Part shown: piece after piece, positions 17,274 to 26,723 of the stretch
Layout of the letters: every line of letters begins with the position of its first letter
Numbering within the stretch: the stretch's first letter is position 1
DNA from: an uncultured Granulosicoccus sp.
GTDB taxonomy: Bacteria > Pseudomonadota > Gammaproteobacteria > Granulosicoccales > Granulosicoccaceae
Direction of reading: 5' to 3'
Assembly: GCA_947499955.1 (NCBI GenBank)
Contig: CANMQI010000008.1
Coordinates: 186,001 to 250,000 of the forward strand
Length of the DNA stretch: 64,000 nucleotides
The notes under the pieces: generated by a model
The model's database searches: none
The model's input: the letters and a program-made list of their open reading frames with translations, nothing else
Told to the model about the DNA's origin: nothing
Made by a program: the position numbers and the translations under genes

Positions 17274-18485
17274 TCATGGCTTGATGCGCTCGCCGGCTGG
17301 ATGTCTTGCCAGAGGTTCGTGGGAGCTCACTTGCAACTTGTATTCCTTTGCCGCTGACCAGAACCCACCCTTGTCGCCATCGATGAAGTGCAAGTGCTGA
17401 CTGGACTCCAGATCGAACAGCAGACAGGTCATCAGCGCCTTCTCGGTTTCGAAGATGCCGAAATCGATCTGCTCTGCCTCGTGCATCCTCTCCAGCAACT
17501 GCCGTATGCCGACCACCTGCTCCAGCGTGCAATCGAGCACCATGCGCAGCACATCGTCGAACTTGCAGAAGTCACTGTTGGTACGGATCTCCTCTCGATA
17601 CTGTTCTGGATTGTAGTGCCCGCCCTGTCGGTCGAACAGTTCCATGAGCCACTGCAGGAAACTCTCGACATAGAGATGAACGAGCCGGCGTGCATAGGAC
17701 TGGCCTGCACGCGTGGCTCTGGCCTCGGCGGCCAGTCCCTTGGGCGGCCAACTGAAACGCAGGGAGCGGGTGCTGACGGGGCTCGCCTGATTCAGTTCGG
17801 GGCCGATGATCTCGGCGAGGCTGTCCAGAAAAGTGGATGTGATCGCCTGTCGGTGCTGAAAGTCGGCGGCCTGGGCCTTGACCAGCAGACAGACAATGCG
17901 ACCCTTTTGCGAGCGTAAAGGCTCCCAGCGGCAGGACAGGCCGCTCAGGTCGGGCAGGCCTGGCAGCGAGTATTCAGGCACCACGTATCGGGCGGCTGTC
18001 TGCTCGTTCTTGATCAGTTCGTCAGCCAGTTCGACACCGCCGCCGCCAAACAGGGCCAGCGAATTCCCGGGGGAGACTTCATAGCGGGCGACCAGGACAT
18101 CCAGACCGCGCTGGCGTACATCGCGAACCGGAACAAAGGCGATTCGCAGGTCCAGCTTGAAATCATCCCTGGCCAGCGAGCGGGTGCGTACCAGAGCCGC
18201 CTCGACCTCCTCGCGGTACGCCGAATCGAGCAGCAGGGTGGCACCATCACCACCAAAGACGAATGGCCAGTCACGGGAACCGGTGGCGTTTCTGACGGCA
18301 CAGATGGCCGCGCCCCCGATCATGTTGACATCCTTGTAGCGCCCCTCATCGACCGCGCGTGTCGAACCGCGGATATCAGCGATGACGATGACCCAGTCAT
18401 CCGGGGCTGGAAAGAAGTTCTTCTCATCAACAACACCGGTGAAATGAGAGGTCCTGGGAATGCTGCTGAAGAATTCAGCGCTCAA
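17274..18485 (-). CDS. DUF3095 family protein (cyclase-like fold)
   Basis: A 403-aa soluble protein matching DUF3095. The N-terminal half has WVIVIADIRGSTRAV and FVFGGDGATLL, which resemble the two metal-binding strands of class III cyclases and GGDEF domains (first Asp in ADIRG, GGDG turn). Whether it makes or only senses nucleotides is not known. The C-terminal ~170 residues are helical and of unknown role. Start: TTG at 18485 with an AGGGG box 7 bp upstream; the downstream cyclase also uses TTG. Being placed upstream of a membrane cyclase on the same strand suggests it regulates, or is regulated by, that enzyme. Confidence 0.78.
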   Translation of the reverse strand: MSAEFFSSIPRTSHFTGVVDEKNFFPAPDDWVIVIADIRGSTRAVDEGRYKDVNMIGGAAICAVRNATGSRDWPFVFGGDGATLLLDSAYREEVEAALVRTRSLARDDFKLDLRIAFVPVRDVRQRGLDVLVARYEVSPGNSLALFGGGGVELADELIKNEQTAARYVVPEYSLPGLPDLSGLSCRWEPLRSQKGRIVCLLVKAQAADFQHRQAITSTFLDSLAEIIGPELNQASPVSTRSLRFSWPPKGLAAEARATRAGQSYARRLVHLYVESFLQWLMELFDRQGGHYNPEQYREEIRTNSDFCKFDDVLRMVLDCTLEQVVGIRQLLERMHEAEQIDFGIFETEKALMTCLLFDLESSQHLHFIDGDKGGFWSAAKEYKLQVSSHEPLARHPAGERIKP

Positions 18486-19022
18486 CGTATACCCCTGTCA
18501 TCGGCCTGGCTGGCGGTGTGTGGTCGTCTGAGGCGGCTCTGTCCGATATGACGTGAAATTGCATGTTGTCCGCGCTCCTTGAGTAAGACTGTACTGCTGC
18601 CGATACGAGAGACAACGCGCTGCGGTGCTCGTCCTGAAAAACCGAGAACAGGCGGTTCAGCCATGTTGAGCCAGGGTGGGCAGGTATGGTCATTTTTCTG
18701 GCACCTGAATCGATGGGGTTGTCTGTGACTGGAATGATCTGTTCTTTATCTCGAGGCGCTTCTGTCCTGTTCATGCACCTGTGTGGCGTTGTCGGGCTGT
18801 CCGACGGGTCTCCACGCAGGGTCCTGTCGTCGAAAATACTACGGGAAATCAGTGATATGACTGATTTCGTCTTGAAGTCCAGACAAGTCTTGTTGATAAC
18901 AATCAACGATCAACAACCCCCGATCGCCTAGACTGGGGGCCGGCACGAAGCGGGTCGGATTCTGTCTATACTATGCGCTTCAGAAAAATCTCTATTGGCT
19001 AGTGATCGAGGATCTCAAAAAA
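18486..19022. other. Intergenic region between DUF3095 gene and icd
   Basis: There are 537 bp between divergent genes. I see no convincing gene: a 143-codon minus-strand frame (18475-18906) has no family resemblance and overlaps the DUF3095 start. A good -10 box TATACT lies at 18967-18972, about 50 bp before the icd start; the -35 position (18944-18949, cacgaa) is poor, so an activator or another sigma factor may help. AT-rich sequence with repeated gttgat/atcaac patterns occurs at about 18892-18917. Confidence 0.4.
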
Positions 19023-21260
19023 ATGTCAGAAAAAACGCAGAAAATAATTTATACCTGCACCGATGAAGCCCCTCTGCTAGCGACAGCCTCTTTACTCCCG
19101 ATCATCAGAACCTTCACCTCGGCTGCGGGGATTGAAGTCGAGGCTAGCGATATTTCCGTAGCGGCGAGAGTACTGGCAGAATTCCCTGAATGCCTGACCG
19201 AAGAGCAACGCGTTCCTGACAATCTGGCCGAGTTGGGTCGTCTGACGCAGGACCCCGACACGAATATCATCAAACTGCCCAACATCAGTGCTTCGGTGCA
19301 GCAGCTCAAGGCCTGCATCAAGGAGCTCCAGGACAAGGGCTACGCCATCCCCGATTTCCCGGATGACCCGCAGACTGAAGAAGAGAAGGAGCTTCGACGT
19401 CGTTACGGCAAGAGCCTGGGCAGTTCCGTCAACCCCGTACTGCGTGAAGGCAACTCTGACCGACGCGCTCCAAAGGCTGTCAAGAACTACGCGAAGAAGC
19501 ATCCGCACTCCATGGGAGAGTGGAAGCAATGGTCGCGCACGCACGTCTCGCACATGCACGGCGGCGATTTCTATGACGGCGAACAGTCCATGACGCTGGA
19601 CAAGGCGCGCACGGTCAAGATGGAGCTGGTAACAGACAGCGGCAAGACCGAAGTGCTCAAGCCCGAGATTCCCTTGCTGGACAGCGAAGTCATCGACCTG
19701 ATGTTCATGAGCAAGAAGGCACTGTGTGAATTCTACGAGCGTGAAATGGAAGATTGCCGCGAGGCGGGCATCCTGTTCTCACTGCACGTGAAGGCCACCA
19801 TGATGAAGGTATCGCACCCCATCGTGTTCGGTCACGCTGTCAAGATCTACTACAAGGATGCCTTCGACAAGCACGGTGACTTCTTCGACGAACTGGGTAT
19901 CAACGTCAACAATGGCATGGCGACTCTGTACGACAAGATTGCCGAACTGCCCGCCTCAAAGCGCGAGGAAATCGAACGCGACCTGCACGCCTGTCAGGTT
20001 CATCGTCCACGTCTGGCCATGGTCGATTCCAGCAAGGGCATTACCAACTTCCATTCGCCCAGCGACGTCATCGTCGATGCGTCCATGCCAGCCATGATCC
20101 GCTCCGGTGGGCAGATGTGGGGTGGGGATGGCAAACTGTATGACTGCAAGGCCGTCATGCCCGAATCCACCTTTGCCCGTATCTATCAGGAAATGATCAA
20201 TTTCTGTAAATGGCATGGCAATTTCGATCCCAGAACCATGGGGACCGTGCCCAATGTCGGTCTGATGGCGCAGAAGGCTGAAGAATACGGCTCGCACGAC
20301 AAGACCTTCGAAGCCTCTGAACCTGGCATGGCCCGCATTACCGATGTGGACACCGGTGAAGTGCTGCTGGAGCAGCGTGTCGAGGAAGGCGATATCTGGC
20401 GCATGTGTCAGACCAAGGATGCACCGATTCGCGATTGGGTCAAGCTTGCAGTACGACGTACGCGAGAATCGAACATTCCTGCCGTCTTCTGGCTAGACCC
20501 ATACCGTCCACACGAAAACGAGCTGATCAAGAAGGTAGAGACCTACCTCAAGGATCATGACACTGAAGGTCTGGACATTCAGATCATGTCTCAGGTTCGC
20601 GCCATGCGTTATACGCTGGAGCGTGTAGCACGCGGGCTCGACACCATTTCTGTCACGGGCAACATCCTGCGCGACTACCTGACTGATCTTTTCCCCATCC
20701 TCGAGCTGGGTACCAGTGCGAAGATGCTGTCGGTGGTGCCATTGATGGCAGGCGGCGGTCTGTTCGAAACCGGCGCGGGTGGTTCTGCACCGAAGCACGT
20801 TCAGCAGCTGGTCGAAGAGAATCATCTGCGGTGGGACTCTCTGGGTGAATTCCTGGCGCTGGCGGTGTCCATCGAGGAGCTCGGCCACAAGTATGACAAT
20901 GGCAAGGCTGCCATTCTGGCGACGACACTGGATTCAGCTACTGGCCGTCTGCTGGACAATGACAAGTCACCGTCACGCAAGGCAGGTGAGCTGGACAATC
21001 GCGGCAGCCATTTCTACCTCAGTCTGTACTGGGCAGAAGAGCTGGCCAATCAGACAGATGATGCCGAGATGGCTGCGCATTTTGCACCGCTGTTCAAGAA
21101 ACTCAGTGAGCAGGAAGCATCCATCGTCGAAGAGCTGACCGTCGTTCAGGGCAAGCCTGCTGATATCGGTGGGTATTTCTTCACCGACCCTGCCGCTTGC
21201 GAAAAGGTCATGCGTCCGAGCAAGACCTTCAACGACATCATCGATAACGCTGGCGCATAA
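19023..21260 (+). CDS. icd: NADP-dependent isocitrate dehydrogenase, monomeric type
   Basis: A 745-aa TCA-cycle enzyme converting isocitrate to 2-oxoglutarate with NADP. Length and sequence fit the monomeric (IDH-II) class, which is unrelated in size to the ~420-aa dimeric enzyme. Recognisable family stretches are [14 protein letters not shown] at the N-terminus, [24 protein letters not shown], and [16 protein letters not shown]. The ATG at 19023 is chosen over the GTG at 19002 because family members start MSxxxxKIIYTxTDEAP; a GAGG box lies 11 bp upstream. It stands alone with its own promoter region and a GC-rich hairpin behind it. Confidence 0.97.
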   Translation: MSEKTQKIIYTCTDEAPLLATASLLPIIRTFTSAAGIEVEASDISVAARVLAEFPECLTEEQRVPDNLAELGRLTQDPDTNIIKLPNISASVQQLKACIKELQDKGYAIPDFPDDPQTEEEKELRRRYGKSLGSSVNPVLREGNSDRRAPKAVKNYAKKHPHSMGEWKQWSRTHVSHMHGGDFYDGEQSMTLDKARTVKMELVTDSGKTEVLKPEIPLLDSEVIDLMFMSKKALCEFYEREMEDCREAGILFSLHVKATMMKVSHPIVFGHAVKIYYKDAFDKHGDFFDELGINVNNGMATLYDKIAELPASKREEIERDLHACQVHRPRLAMVDSSKGITNFHSPSDVIVDASMPAMIRSGGQMWGGDGKLYDCKAVMPESTFARIYQEMINFCKWHGNFDPRTMGTVPNVGLMAQKAEEYGSHDKTFEASEPGMARITDVDTGEVLLEQRVEEGDIWRMCQTKDAPIRDWVKLAVRRTRESNIPAVFWLDPYRPHENELIKKVETYLKDHDTEGLDIQIMSQVRAMRYTLERVARGLDTISVTGNILRDYLTDLFPILELGTSAKMLSVVPLMAGGGLFETGAGGSAPKHVQQLVEENHLRWDSLGEFLALAVSIEELGHKYDNGKAAILATTLDSATGRLLDNDKSPSRKAGELDNRGSHFYLSLYWAEELANQTDDAEMAAHFAPLFKKLSEQEASIVEELTVVQGKPADIGGYFFTDPAACEKVMRPSKTFNDIIDNAGA

Positions 21261-21295
21261 GCGCTTCTCTGTTCTGATCCGATAGAAGGGGTAGC

Positions 21296-21335
21296 ACGCC
21301 GGCCGGACATCGCACATCGCGATTCCGGCCGGCGT
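21296..21335 (+). terminator. GC-rich hairpin downstream of icd
   Basis: A perfect 12-bp stem (21296-21307 pairing with 21324-21335, arms acgccggccgga and tccggccggcgt) encloses a 16-nt loop, 36 bp after the icd stop. There is no T-run after it, so it may be a Rho-dependent or transcript-stabilising hairpin rather than a classic intrinsic terminator. The rest of the 395 bp from 21261 to 21655 holds nothing else I can name. Confidence 0.5.
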
Positions 21336-21655
21336 TCAGCTGATCCCTGAAGCGATTTATCGTTGACCGGCACTGAAGCGTCAATACGCGTTGAAACCCT
21401 GCTGGCAGTGAGACATCGCAGCATCGCGTCGCTCATCAGCAGCAGGCCGTGGACGTATTGTTGTGGCTTTCCGGTATTTGAAAGTGCCTGCTTTTATACC
21501 GATAGTGTCCTGTCCGCCGCGTGGAATCGGCTTCGTGAATATTCCCCCTGATCCTGTGTACCGCTGACAACCCATCATCGCAGTCGACGGGATACTCGTG
21601 TCATCCAAGTGATTCAGCGACCCGGCTGAGTCGGACTGACATCAGGAGCTATCCC

Positions 21656-21802
21656 ATGCTGAACCGATCCACTGTCCTGCAAACGCTGGCCATCGTTGCT
21701 TTTGTCGCCATGGCTTCCCTGACATTCAACCAGGATGGATTGTTCGGTGGAAATCTGGTGTCCCTGGTAATGCCTGACGAAGTGGTGGCAATGAACCAGT
21801 AG
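21656..21802 (+). CDS. Small membrane or secreted protein, 48 aa
   Basis: A short frame of 48 codons starting with ATG 5 bp after an AGGAGCT Shine-Dalgarno box. Residues 7-25 are hydrophobic (TLAIVAFVAMASLTF), like a signal anchor or signal peptide; the remainder is a short mixed tail ending VVAMNQ. It is convergent with the nitrilase gene (64 bp away). I do not recognise a family. Support is the strong ribosome-binding site, clean start/stop and the hydrophobic segment; it could still be a chance frame. Confidence 0.45.
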   Translation: MLNRSTVLQTLAIVAFVAMASLTFNQDGLFGGNLVSLVMPDEVVAMNQ

Positions 21803-21866
21803 TCGCGACAGCGACTCACACGGGCGTTGCTGTCAGGAGATCTTCCGGATAGAACAGCTCACCTCG

Positions 21867-22814
21867 TCAGTCCGGCTTGTCCACGGTTCTGACGCTGCGC
21901 ATCTGGGCAAGATTCACCGTCATGTTCAGAAGGTCGGGACGAGAGTAATGGCCAACGACGTCGGAATAGAATTTTCCGCGCACGATCTTCGACAGATCCA
22001 CCTCTGCATACAGGATGGTTTCACCCTCACGAGCTGGCCCGGCCAGTACCGTGCCGAAGGGGTCGACAATACAGCTCCCACCATGGCTGATGATGAAATC
22101 AGGATCATCCGACGGAAAGTTGCCATAGTCGGAAGGGAAATCGCGCCGCCGGGTGAATTGATTGGCGGACAGCACATAACAGCGCCCTTCCATGGCAATG
22201 TGCTGCATGGTGGCCGTCCAGGTCGGTTCATCGTCGGCCGTGGGGGCGCAATACAGTTGTATGCCTTGCTGATACATATGCATGCGCAGCAAGGGCATGT
22301 AGTTCTCCCAACAGATCACCGATCCCAGCTTGCCCAGCGCTGTGTCCACAACCTCAAGCGTTGAGCCATCGCCCTGGGCCCAGACGAGTCGTTCTGCCAC
22401 GGTCGGCATGATCTTGCGATGCTTGCCCAGATAACGACCCTCGGCGCCGATCATCACCGAGGTGCAATACAGGGAGCCCTGATCGCGTTCGATGATACCG
22501 ATAACCAGATGCAGTCCGGCCTCTCTGGCAATCTCGGACAAACGACTGTGGCCGTTACTGTCGAGCTCGATCGCCGAACGCCAGTAGCGCTCGTAATCGG
22601 CGGCGGCAGTGTCCTCACGAATGGCGGCGGATGGGCCACCCCAGTCCAGGCTCGAGGGATAGCCTGACAGGAAGGCCTCAGGAAAGAGTGCAAGCCTGGC
22701 GCCGTTGCCAGCGGCCTCCTGCGCCAGAGACTCCAGCTTGTCCAGTGAACCGTGCAGATCGAAGCAGACCGAAGCTGCCTGTACGGCGGCGACGGTGAAA
22801 ACCTCGCTGCTCAC
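21867..22814 (-). CDS. Nitrilase-family carbon-nitrogen hydrolase
   Basis: A 315-aa enzyme with the nitrilase triad in context: Glu in LFPEAFLSGYP, Lys in GKHRKIMPT, and the nucleophile Cys in GSVICWENYMPLLR. The WEN after the Cys is characteristic of true nitrilases/cyanide-hydratase relatives rather than amidases, so the expected reaction is nitrile to carboxylic acid plus ammonia. It starts with GTG overlapping the upstream permease stop by 4 bp and is the last gene of a five-gene operon with a PotABCD-type transporter. The transporter therefore probably imports the nitrile or a related nitrogenous compound. Confidence 0.9.
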   Translation of the reverse strand: MSSEVFTVAAVQAASVCFDLHGSLDKLESLAQEAAGNGARLALFPEAFLSGYPSSLDWGGPSAAIREDTAAADYERYWRSAIELDSNGHSRLSEIAREAGLHLVIGIIERDQGSLYCTSVMIGAEGRYLGKHRKIMPTVAERLVWAQGDGSTLEVVDTALGKLGSVICWENYMPLLRMHMYQQGIQLYCAPTADDEPTWTATMQHIAMEGRCYVLSANQFTRRRDFPSDYGNFPSDDPDFIISHGGSCIVDPFGTVLAGPAREGETILYAEVDLSKIVRGKFYSDVVGHYSRPDLLNMTVNLAQMRSVRTVDKPD

Positions 22815-23614
22815 GAATCATCCTTGCTTTTCCACGCCCCCAGGAGTCGCGGCAGATCACCGAAATAACCGATCAGGCCGAACACCAGGGCGGTGACGAA
22901 CGCAAACACGATGGCAACGGCTGTCATGGCGGGTGTGTAGCCGTAGCGCAGGCTGTTGAATATCTTGATCGGCAAAGTTTCCACGGTGAAGCCTGCCACC
23001 ATATAGGCGATGATGTATTCATTCAGGCTCAGCACGAAGGCAAATGCCGCCCCTGAAATGGCATAGGGGATGACCTGAGGCAGGATGATGGTGCGCAGCC
23101 GTGCGGCAGCATCAGCGCCCAGTGTCTCGGCAGCTTCCAGATCCTCCTTGTTGACCGCATCCAGTCCCAGCGTGATGGTTACCAGCGGCAGCGTCACCAG
23201 AAAGACACCGTGCGAAATGACCACGCTGTAGAAGGCGCCATAGCCCCCGACCGCAATCCAGAAACTCAGCAGTCCCAGTGCCGTGATGACCGGTGGCAAG
23301 ACAAAGGGCGCCACGCCGAAAGCATGGAAGATCCGCAGCCACACCGAGCGTCTGCGCCACAGCCCGTAGGCCAGAGGAGCTGCGATGGAGGTCGCCAGCA
23401 AGGCTGCCAGGCTGGCAATCAGCAGGCTGTTGCTGATGGCGCTGTGCCAGCCGGCATCGTTCCACAATTCCAGATACCAGCGCAGGGAGAAGCCCTGCGG
23501 CGGGAACGCCAGCCGCTTCTCGGCATTGACGGAGACACCCAGCAGGATGATGATCGGGGAAGCCATGAACAGCGCGATGGCCCCCAGAAAGAGTCGGTTC
23601 AGCAAGCGGTTCAT
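22811..23614 (-). CDS. ABC transporter permease, PotC-like
   Basis: A 267-aa inner-membrane protein with about six transmembrane helices and the binding-protein-dependent permease loop (EAAETLGADAAARLRTIILP, the EAA motif that docks on the ATPase) around residue 165. Sequence and gene order match the second permease of spermidine/putrescine-type importers. Start and stop overlap the neighbouring genes by 4 bp each, indicating one tightly coupled transcript. Confidence 0.9.
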   Translation of the reverse strand: MNRLLNRLFLGAIALFMASPIIILLGVSVNAEKRLAFPPQGFSLRWYLELWNDAGWHSAISNSLLIASLAALLATSIAAPLAYGLWRRRSVWLRIFHAFGVAPFVLPPVITALGLLSFWIAVGGYGAFYSVVISHGVFLVTLPLVTITLGLDAVNKEDLEAAETLGADAAARLRTIILPQVIPYAISGAAFAFVLSLNEYIIAYMVAGFTVETLPIKIFNSLRYGYTPAMTAVAIVFAFVTALVFGLIGYFGDLPRLLGAWKSKDDS

Positions 23615-24549
23615 GATGCGGCGCTCTGAGTCGTGCTCTGAGTCGTGCTCTGATCTTCAATTCTGGCCTGACTTGAACGACCAAGCCAGCCGACGCAGAC
23701 CACCAGGCTGAGGCTGACGCCGAGCAGGAAAATCGACATGGCGGCAGCAAAGGGCAGGTTGGACTGGAACAGCGCCTGGTCGGCAATCAGCACCGGCAGC
23801 GTCCACTGCTGCGGCTTGCCGAGCAGCTGCGGAATCAGATAGGCACCGAGGGTGAAGACAAACACCATGATGAAAGCGGCCACCAGTGCCTTGGCGATGT
23901 TTGGCAGAACCACATTCATGAAGGCGCGTCTTGGGGAGGCGCCCAGCATGCGCGCAGCTTCATGCAGGGTCGGGTCGAGTCGTGAGAGCTGGGGGAAGAG
24001 CACCAGCACGGCATAGGGAAAGCCCAGATAGCACAGGCCGGTGAGCACCGCGCCCAGACCCGGCGAGAGTTTTGGCGCTCTGTTCTCTATCCCTAGCCAC
24101 ACCAGTATGTTGCCGATACCGGTGGAGCGCGACAGCAGCAGTGACCAGGAAAAACCGATGATGACTTCCGACAGTGACAGGATCGATAACAAGGCGACCA
24201 GCCACAGCACCCGGTGGTGATGGCGCATGCGAGTCAGCGTCCAGGTGAAGGGTACCGCCAGTATCAGACACAGCAGGGAGGCGGAGCCGGCGATCATCAT
24301 GGTCATGCCCAGGGACTTGAAGAAGAAAGGGTCGATGAAGCGGGCGTAGCTGTCCAGGGTGAAACCGGGTTCGAAGAATCCCCCCGGTACACGCTCGAAG
24401 AAACTGACAGCCAGCATGGTGCCAAACGGAATGACGAAAAAGACGCTGAGCATGATCATCGGCCATGCCAGTGTCACAGTCTCGCTTCTGGAAAAACCTT
24501 CTACAGCTGCGGCAGGTGTCTGTTGCGCGTTCAAGACCGGGGCACTCAC
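23611..24549 (-). CDS. ABC transporter permease, PotB-like
   Basis: A 312-aa inner-membrane protein with six or so transmembrane helices and the EAA-type loop (EAARMLGASPRRAFMNVVLP) near residue 198. It is the first permease of the polyamine-type importer. It starts with GTG in a 4-bp overlap with the ATPase stop. The short C-terminal tail carries a near-duplicated QSTTQSTTQS stretch from a small direct repeat at 23628-23651. Confidence 0.9.
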   Translation of the reverse strand: MSAPVLNAQQTPAAAVEGFSRSETVTLAWPMIMLSVFFVIPFGTMLAVSFFERVPGGFFEPGFTLDSYARFIDPFFFKSLGMTMMIAGSASLLCLILAVPFTWTLTRMRHHHRVLWLVALLSILSLSEVIIGFSWSLLLSRSTGIGNILVWLGIENRAPKLSPGLGAVLTGLCYLGFPYAVLVLFPQLSRLDPTLHEAARMLGASPRRAFMNVVLPNIAKALVAAFIMVFVFTLGAYLIPQLLGKPQQWTLPVLIADQALFQSNLPFAAAMSIFLLGVSLSLVVCVGWLGRSSQARIEDQSTTQSTTQSAAS

Positions 24550-25634
24550 GTTTCCAGCACGACAGTGCAGTCAGCGGTGAGCTGGATGCGGGTCGTGTCG
24601 CCAGAATGGAGGTGCTGCACCTTGTCGCGACTCACCAGCGCCACCAGACTCTGAGCCGGCTGATTGTCGTTTGCCGGTAATTCCAGATGGGCTTCGATGC
24701 TGGCGCCGACATCGCGGATGAAGCGTACCGTGGCCTCCAGAATGGTGGCGCCCGGCGGGCTGGCCGCGTTGTTGTCCAGTACGATCAGCTCTTCCGGGCG
24801 AATGCTGAGCCAGGTTTCGTGGCTGTCGGGTGATGTGTGCTGATTGTCACGCGCAGCCTGTCCCGGATCGAACAGCGAGCCACGCACGATCAAGCGATCA
24901 TCCTGCCAGGTTGCCGGAATCAGGTTGGTCTGGCCGATGAAGCTGGCAACGAACTTGTCAGCCGGACGGCGATAGACATCGATCGGGCTGCCCATCTGGT
25001 GGATGGTGCCGCCATTCATGACGGCAATGCGGTCGGCCACGGTCATGGCTTCGCGCTGATCATGGGTGACCACGATGGTGGTAATGCCCAGCCGTTGCTG
25101 CAGCTCGCGAAGCTCGATCTGCATCGCCTCGCGCAAGCCGGCATCCAGCGCAGACAAGGGTTCATCGAGCAGGAAGATGCGCGGCTCGATGGCCAGTGCT
25201 CGGGCGATGGCGACTCGCTGACGCTGGCCGCCTGACAGCATCGACACTGCGCGTTTCGCCACACCGGGCAGACGTACCATGTCAAGAAGCTCTGCCGCGC
25301 GTTGGCGACGAGCTGCCGCCGGCATCTTGCGCAGGCGCAGTCCGTAGGTGATGTTGTCCTCGACGCTCAGATGAGGGAACAGGGCCAGTGACTGGAACAC
25401 CATGCCGAAGTTGCGTTGATGAGCCGCCTGCTGCATGAGGTCATCACCGTCGAGCGTGATGCTGCCACGGCTGGCGGATTCCAGTCCGGCAATGATTCTC
25501 AGCAGGGTGGTCTTGCCACAGCCCGACGGCCCCAGCAGGCAGATGAGTTCACCACCGGCGATGTCCAGCGTGACATCGCTCAGTGCGGTCTGTTTGCCGA
25601 AGTCCTTGCCGACACCGGCTATCTGCAAGCTCAT
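24546..25634 (-). CDS. ABC transporter ATP-binding protein, PotA-like
   Basis: A 362-aa ATPase with Walker A (GPSGCGKTTLL), Q-loop, signature LSGGQRQRV, Walker B LLDEPLSALD and the switch His (VTHDQREAM), followed by a C-terminal TOBE-type regulatory domain (about residues 270-360). It energises import by the two permeases encoded downstream. The start codon directly abuts the stop codon of the binding-protein gene, with no spacer. Confidence 0.94.
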   Translation of the reverse strand: MSLQIAGVGKDFGKQTALSDVTLDIAGGELICLLGPSGCGKTTLLRIIAGLESASRGSITLDGDDLMQQAAHQRNFGMVFQSLALFPHLSVEDNITYGLRLRKMPAAARRQRAAELLDMVRLPGVAKRAVSMLSGGQRQRVAIARALAIEPRIFLLDEPLSALDAGLREAMQIELRELQQRLGITTIVVTHDQREAMTVADRIAVMNGGTIHQMGSPIDVYRRPADKFVASFIGQTNLIPATWQDDRLIVRGSLFDPGQAARDNQHTSPDSHETWLSIRPEELIVLDNNAASPPGATILEATVRFIRDVGASIEAHLELPANDNQPAQSLVALVSRDKVQHLHSGDTTRIQLTADCTVVLET

Positions 25635-26723
25635 TCAGCTGGTGACCATCTCTGTCCACACCTGATTCAGCCAGTCGGCTCGTTCATTGTGCATGGAATA
25701 GACAGGGGTGATAGGCGTGTCAGCCGATGAGACACTGGCAAATTCCTCATCACTCAGGTCCAGCAGTTCGCGCTTGACCGTAGGGGAAGTGCCGACCTTG
25801 CGCGCCAACGTTGCCTGTATGTCCGGGCGGCACATGTAGTTGATGAAGGTATGGGCTGCTTCCTGTTTGCTACTGGCGCGGGAGATTGCCCAGCAGCCTG
25901 AGTCTCTGACACCACCTTCGATCGGGAAAGTGGAGCGAACCGGATGGCCATCGGCGGCGGCCAGGCCGGCGACATCGTGGTAATACTGGCCCATGGGAAT
26001 CTCACCCGACTGCAGAGCCTGCTGGAATTGCCCTTCATCGCGGTACCACAAGGCCACATTGGGCTTCAGCTCGGCAAGCTTTGCCAGGACCTTTTCGATC
26101 CCTGCTTCGCTTTGCAGCAGTTCGGGATCCTTGAAGAAGGTGGCATTGGTGATTTCCAGCAGAAAGGAGTTGCTGGACAGGGCCATCAGGCCGAGGCTGT
26201 CTTCATTGTCCGGGTTCCACAGCTCAGCCCAGGAGGTGGGGGCTTCCGGATAGACGTCTGTGTTGCTGACCAGAGTCAGATACCAGGCGACGGCGCCGAT
26301 GCCATCCACCCGTCCATCACTGTAGGTATGAATGAAATCCGGTGTGAGGGAGGTGTGGTTCGGCAGTTTTTCAAGATCCAGCGGTGCCCATAGCTCGGTG
26401 CTCTGGCCTTTGAGCATGGCGTTCTGGGCAATCATGGACACATCGGCGGGCGCACTGTTGGCTCTCGCGGCGGTTTCCAGCTGGATGAGCCAGGCATCGG
26501 AAGTGGGTTCGGGCACTGACACGATTTCGATTCCGGTCTCTTCGGTGAAGGCCGGATAGATGATGTTCTTGAAGCTGTCCTCGAAATAGCCGCCGTAGGT
26601 GGCGACGGTAAGAGTCTCGGCGGCCTGTGCGCGGCCGATACCGGATCCGAGCGAGGCGGCGCCTACCAATGCTGCGCTCTGCGCAAGAAAACGTCTGCGA
26701 TTCTTCAGAATAGTGTGAGTCAT
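25635..26723 (-). CDS. Periplasmic solute-binding protein of polyamine-type ABC importer
   Basis: A 362-aa protein; the ATG at 26723 is chosen because it gives a twin-arginine-type signal (NRRRFLAQSAALVGAAS, cleavage near AQAAE) directly before the mature start TLTVATYGGYFEDSF, typical of PotD/PotF-like family proteins. The open frame extends ~90 codons further upstream without signal-like character. The protein would capture the ligand in the periplasm and pass it to the two permeases. It is first in the operon, so expression of the transporter and nitrilase starts from the 599-bp region upstream. The ligand is not identifiable; polyamines, amino-acid-like compounds or nitriles are all possible. 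Confidence 0.9.
   Translation of the reverse strand: MTHTILKNRRRFLAQSAALVGAASLGSGIGRAQAAETLTVATYGGYFEDSFKNIIYPAFTEETGIEIVSVPEPTSDAWLIQLETAARANSAPADVSMIAQNAMLKGQSTELWAPLDLEKLPNHTSLTPDFIHTYSDGRVDGIGAVAWYLTLVSNTDVYPEAPTSWAELWNPDNEDSLGLMALSSNSFLLEITNATFFKDPELLQSEAGIEKVLAKLAELKPNVALWYRDEGQFQQALQSGEIPMGQYYHDVAGLAAADGHPVRSTFPIEGGVRDSGCWAISRASSKQEAAHTFINYMCRPDIQATLARKVGTSPTVKRELLDLSDEEFASVSSADTPITPVYSMHNERADWLNQVWTEMVTS

Noticed and set aside
18475..18906. 143-codon minus-strand frame upstream of the DUF3095 gene
   Set aside because: It overlaps the DUF3095 start, has no motif, and its composition looks like non-coding DNA.
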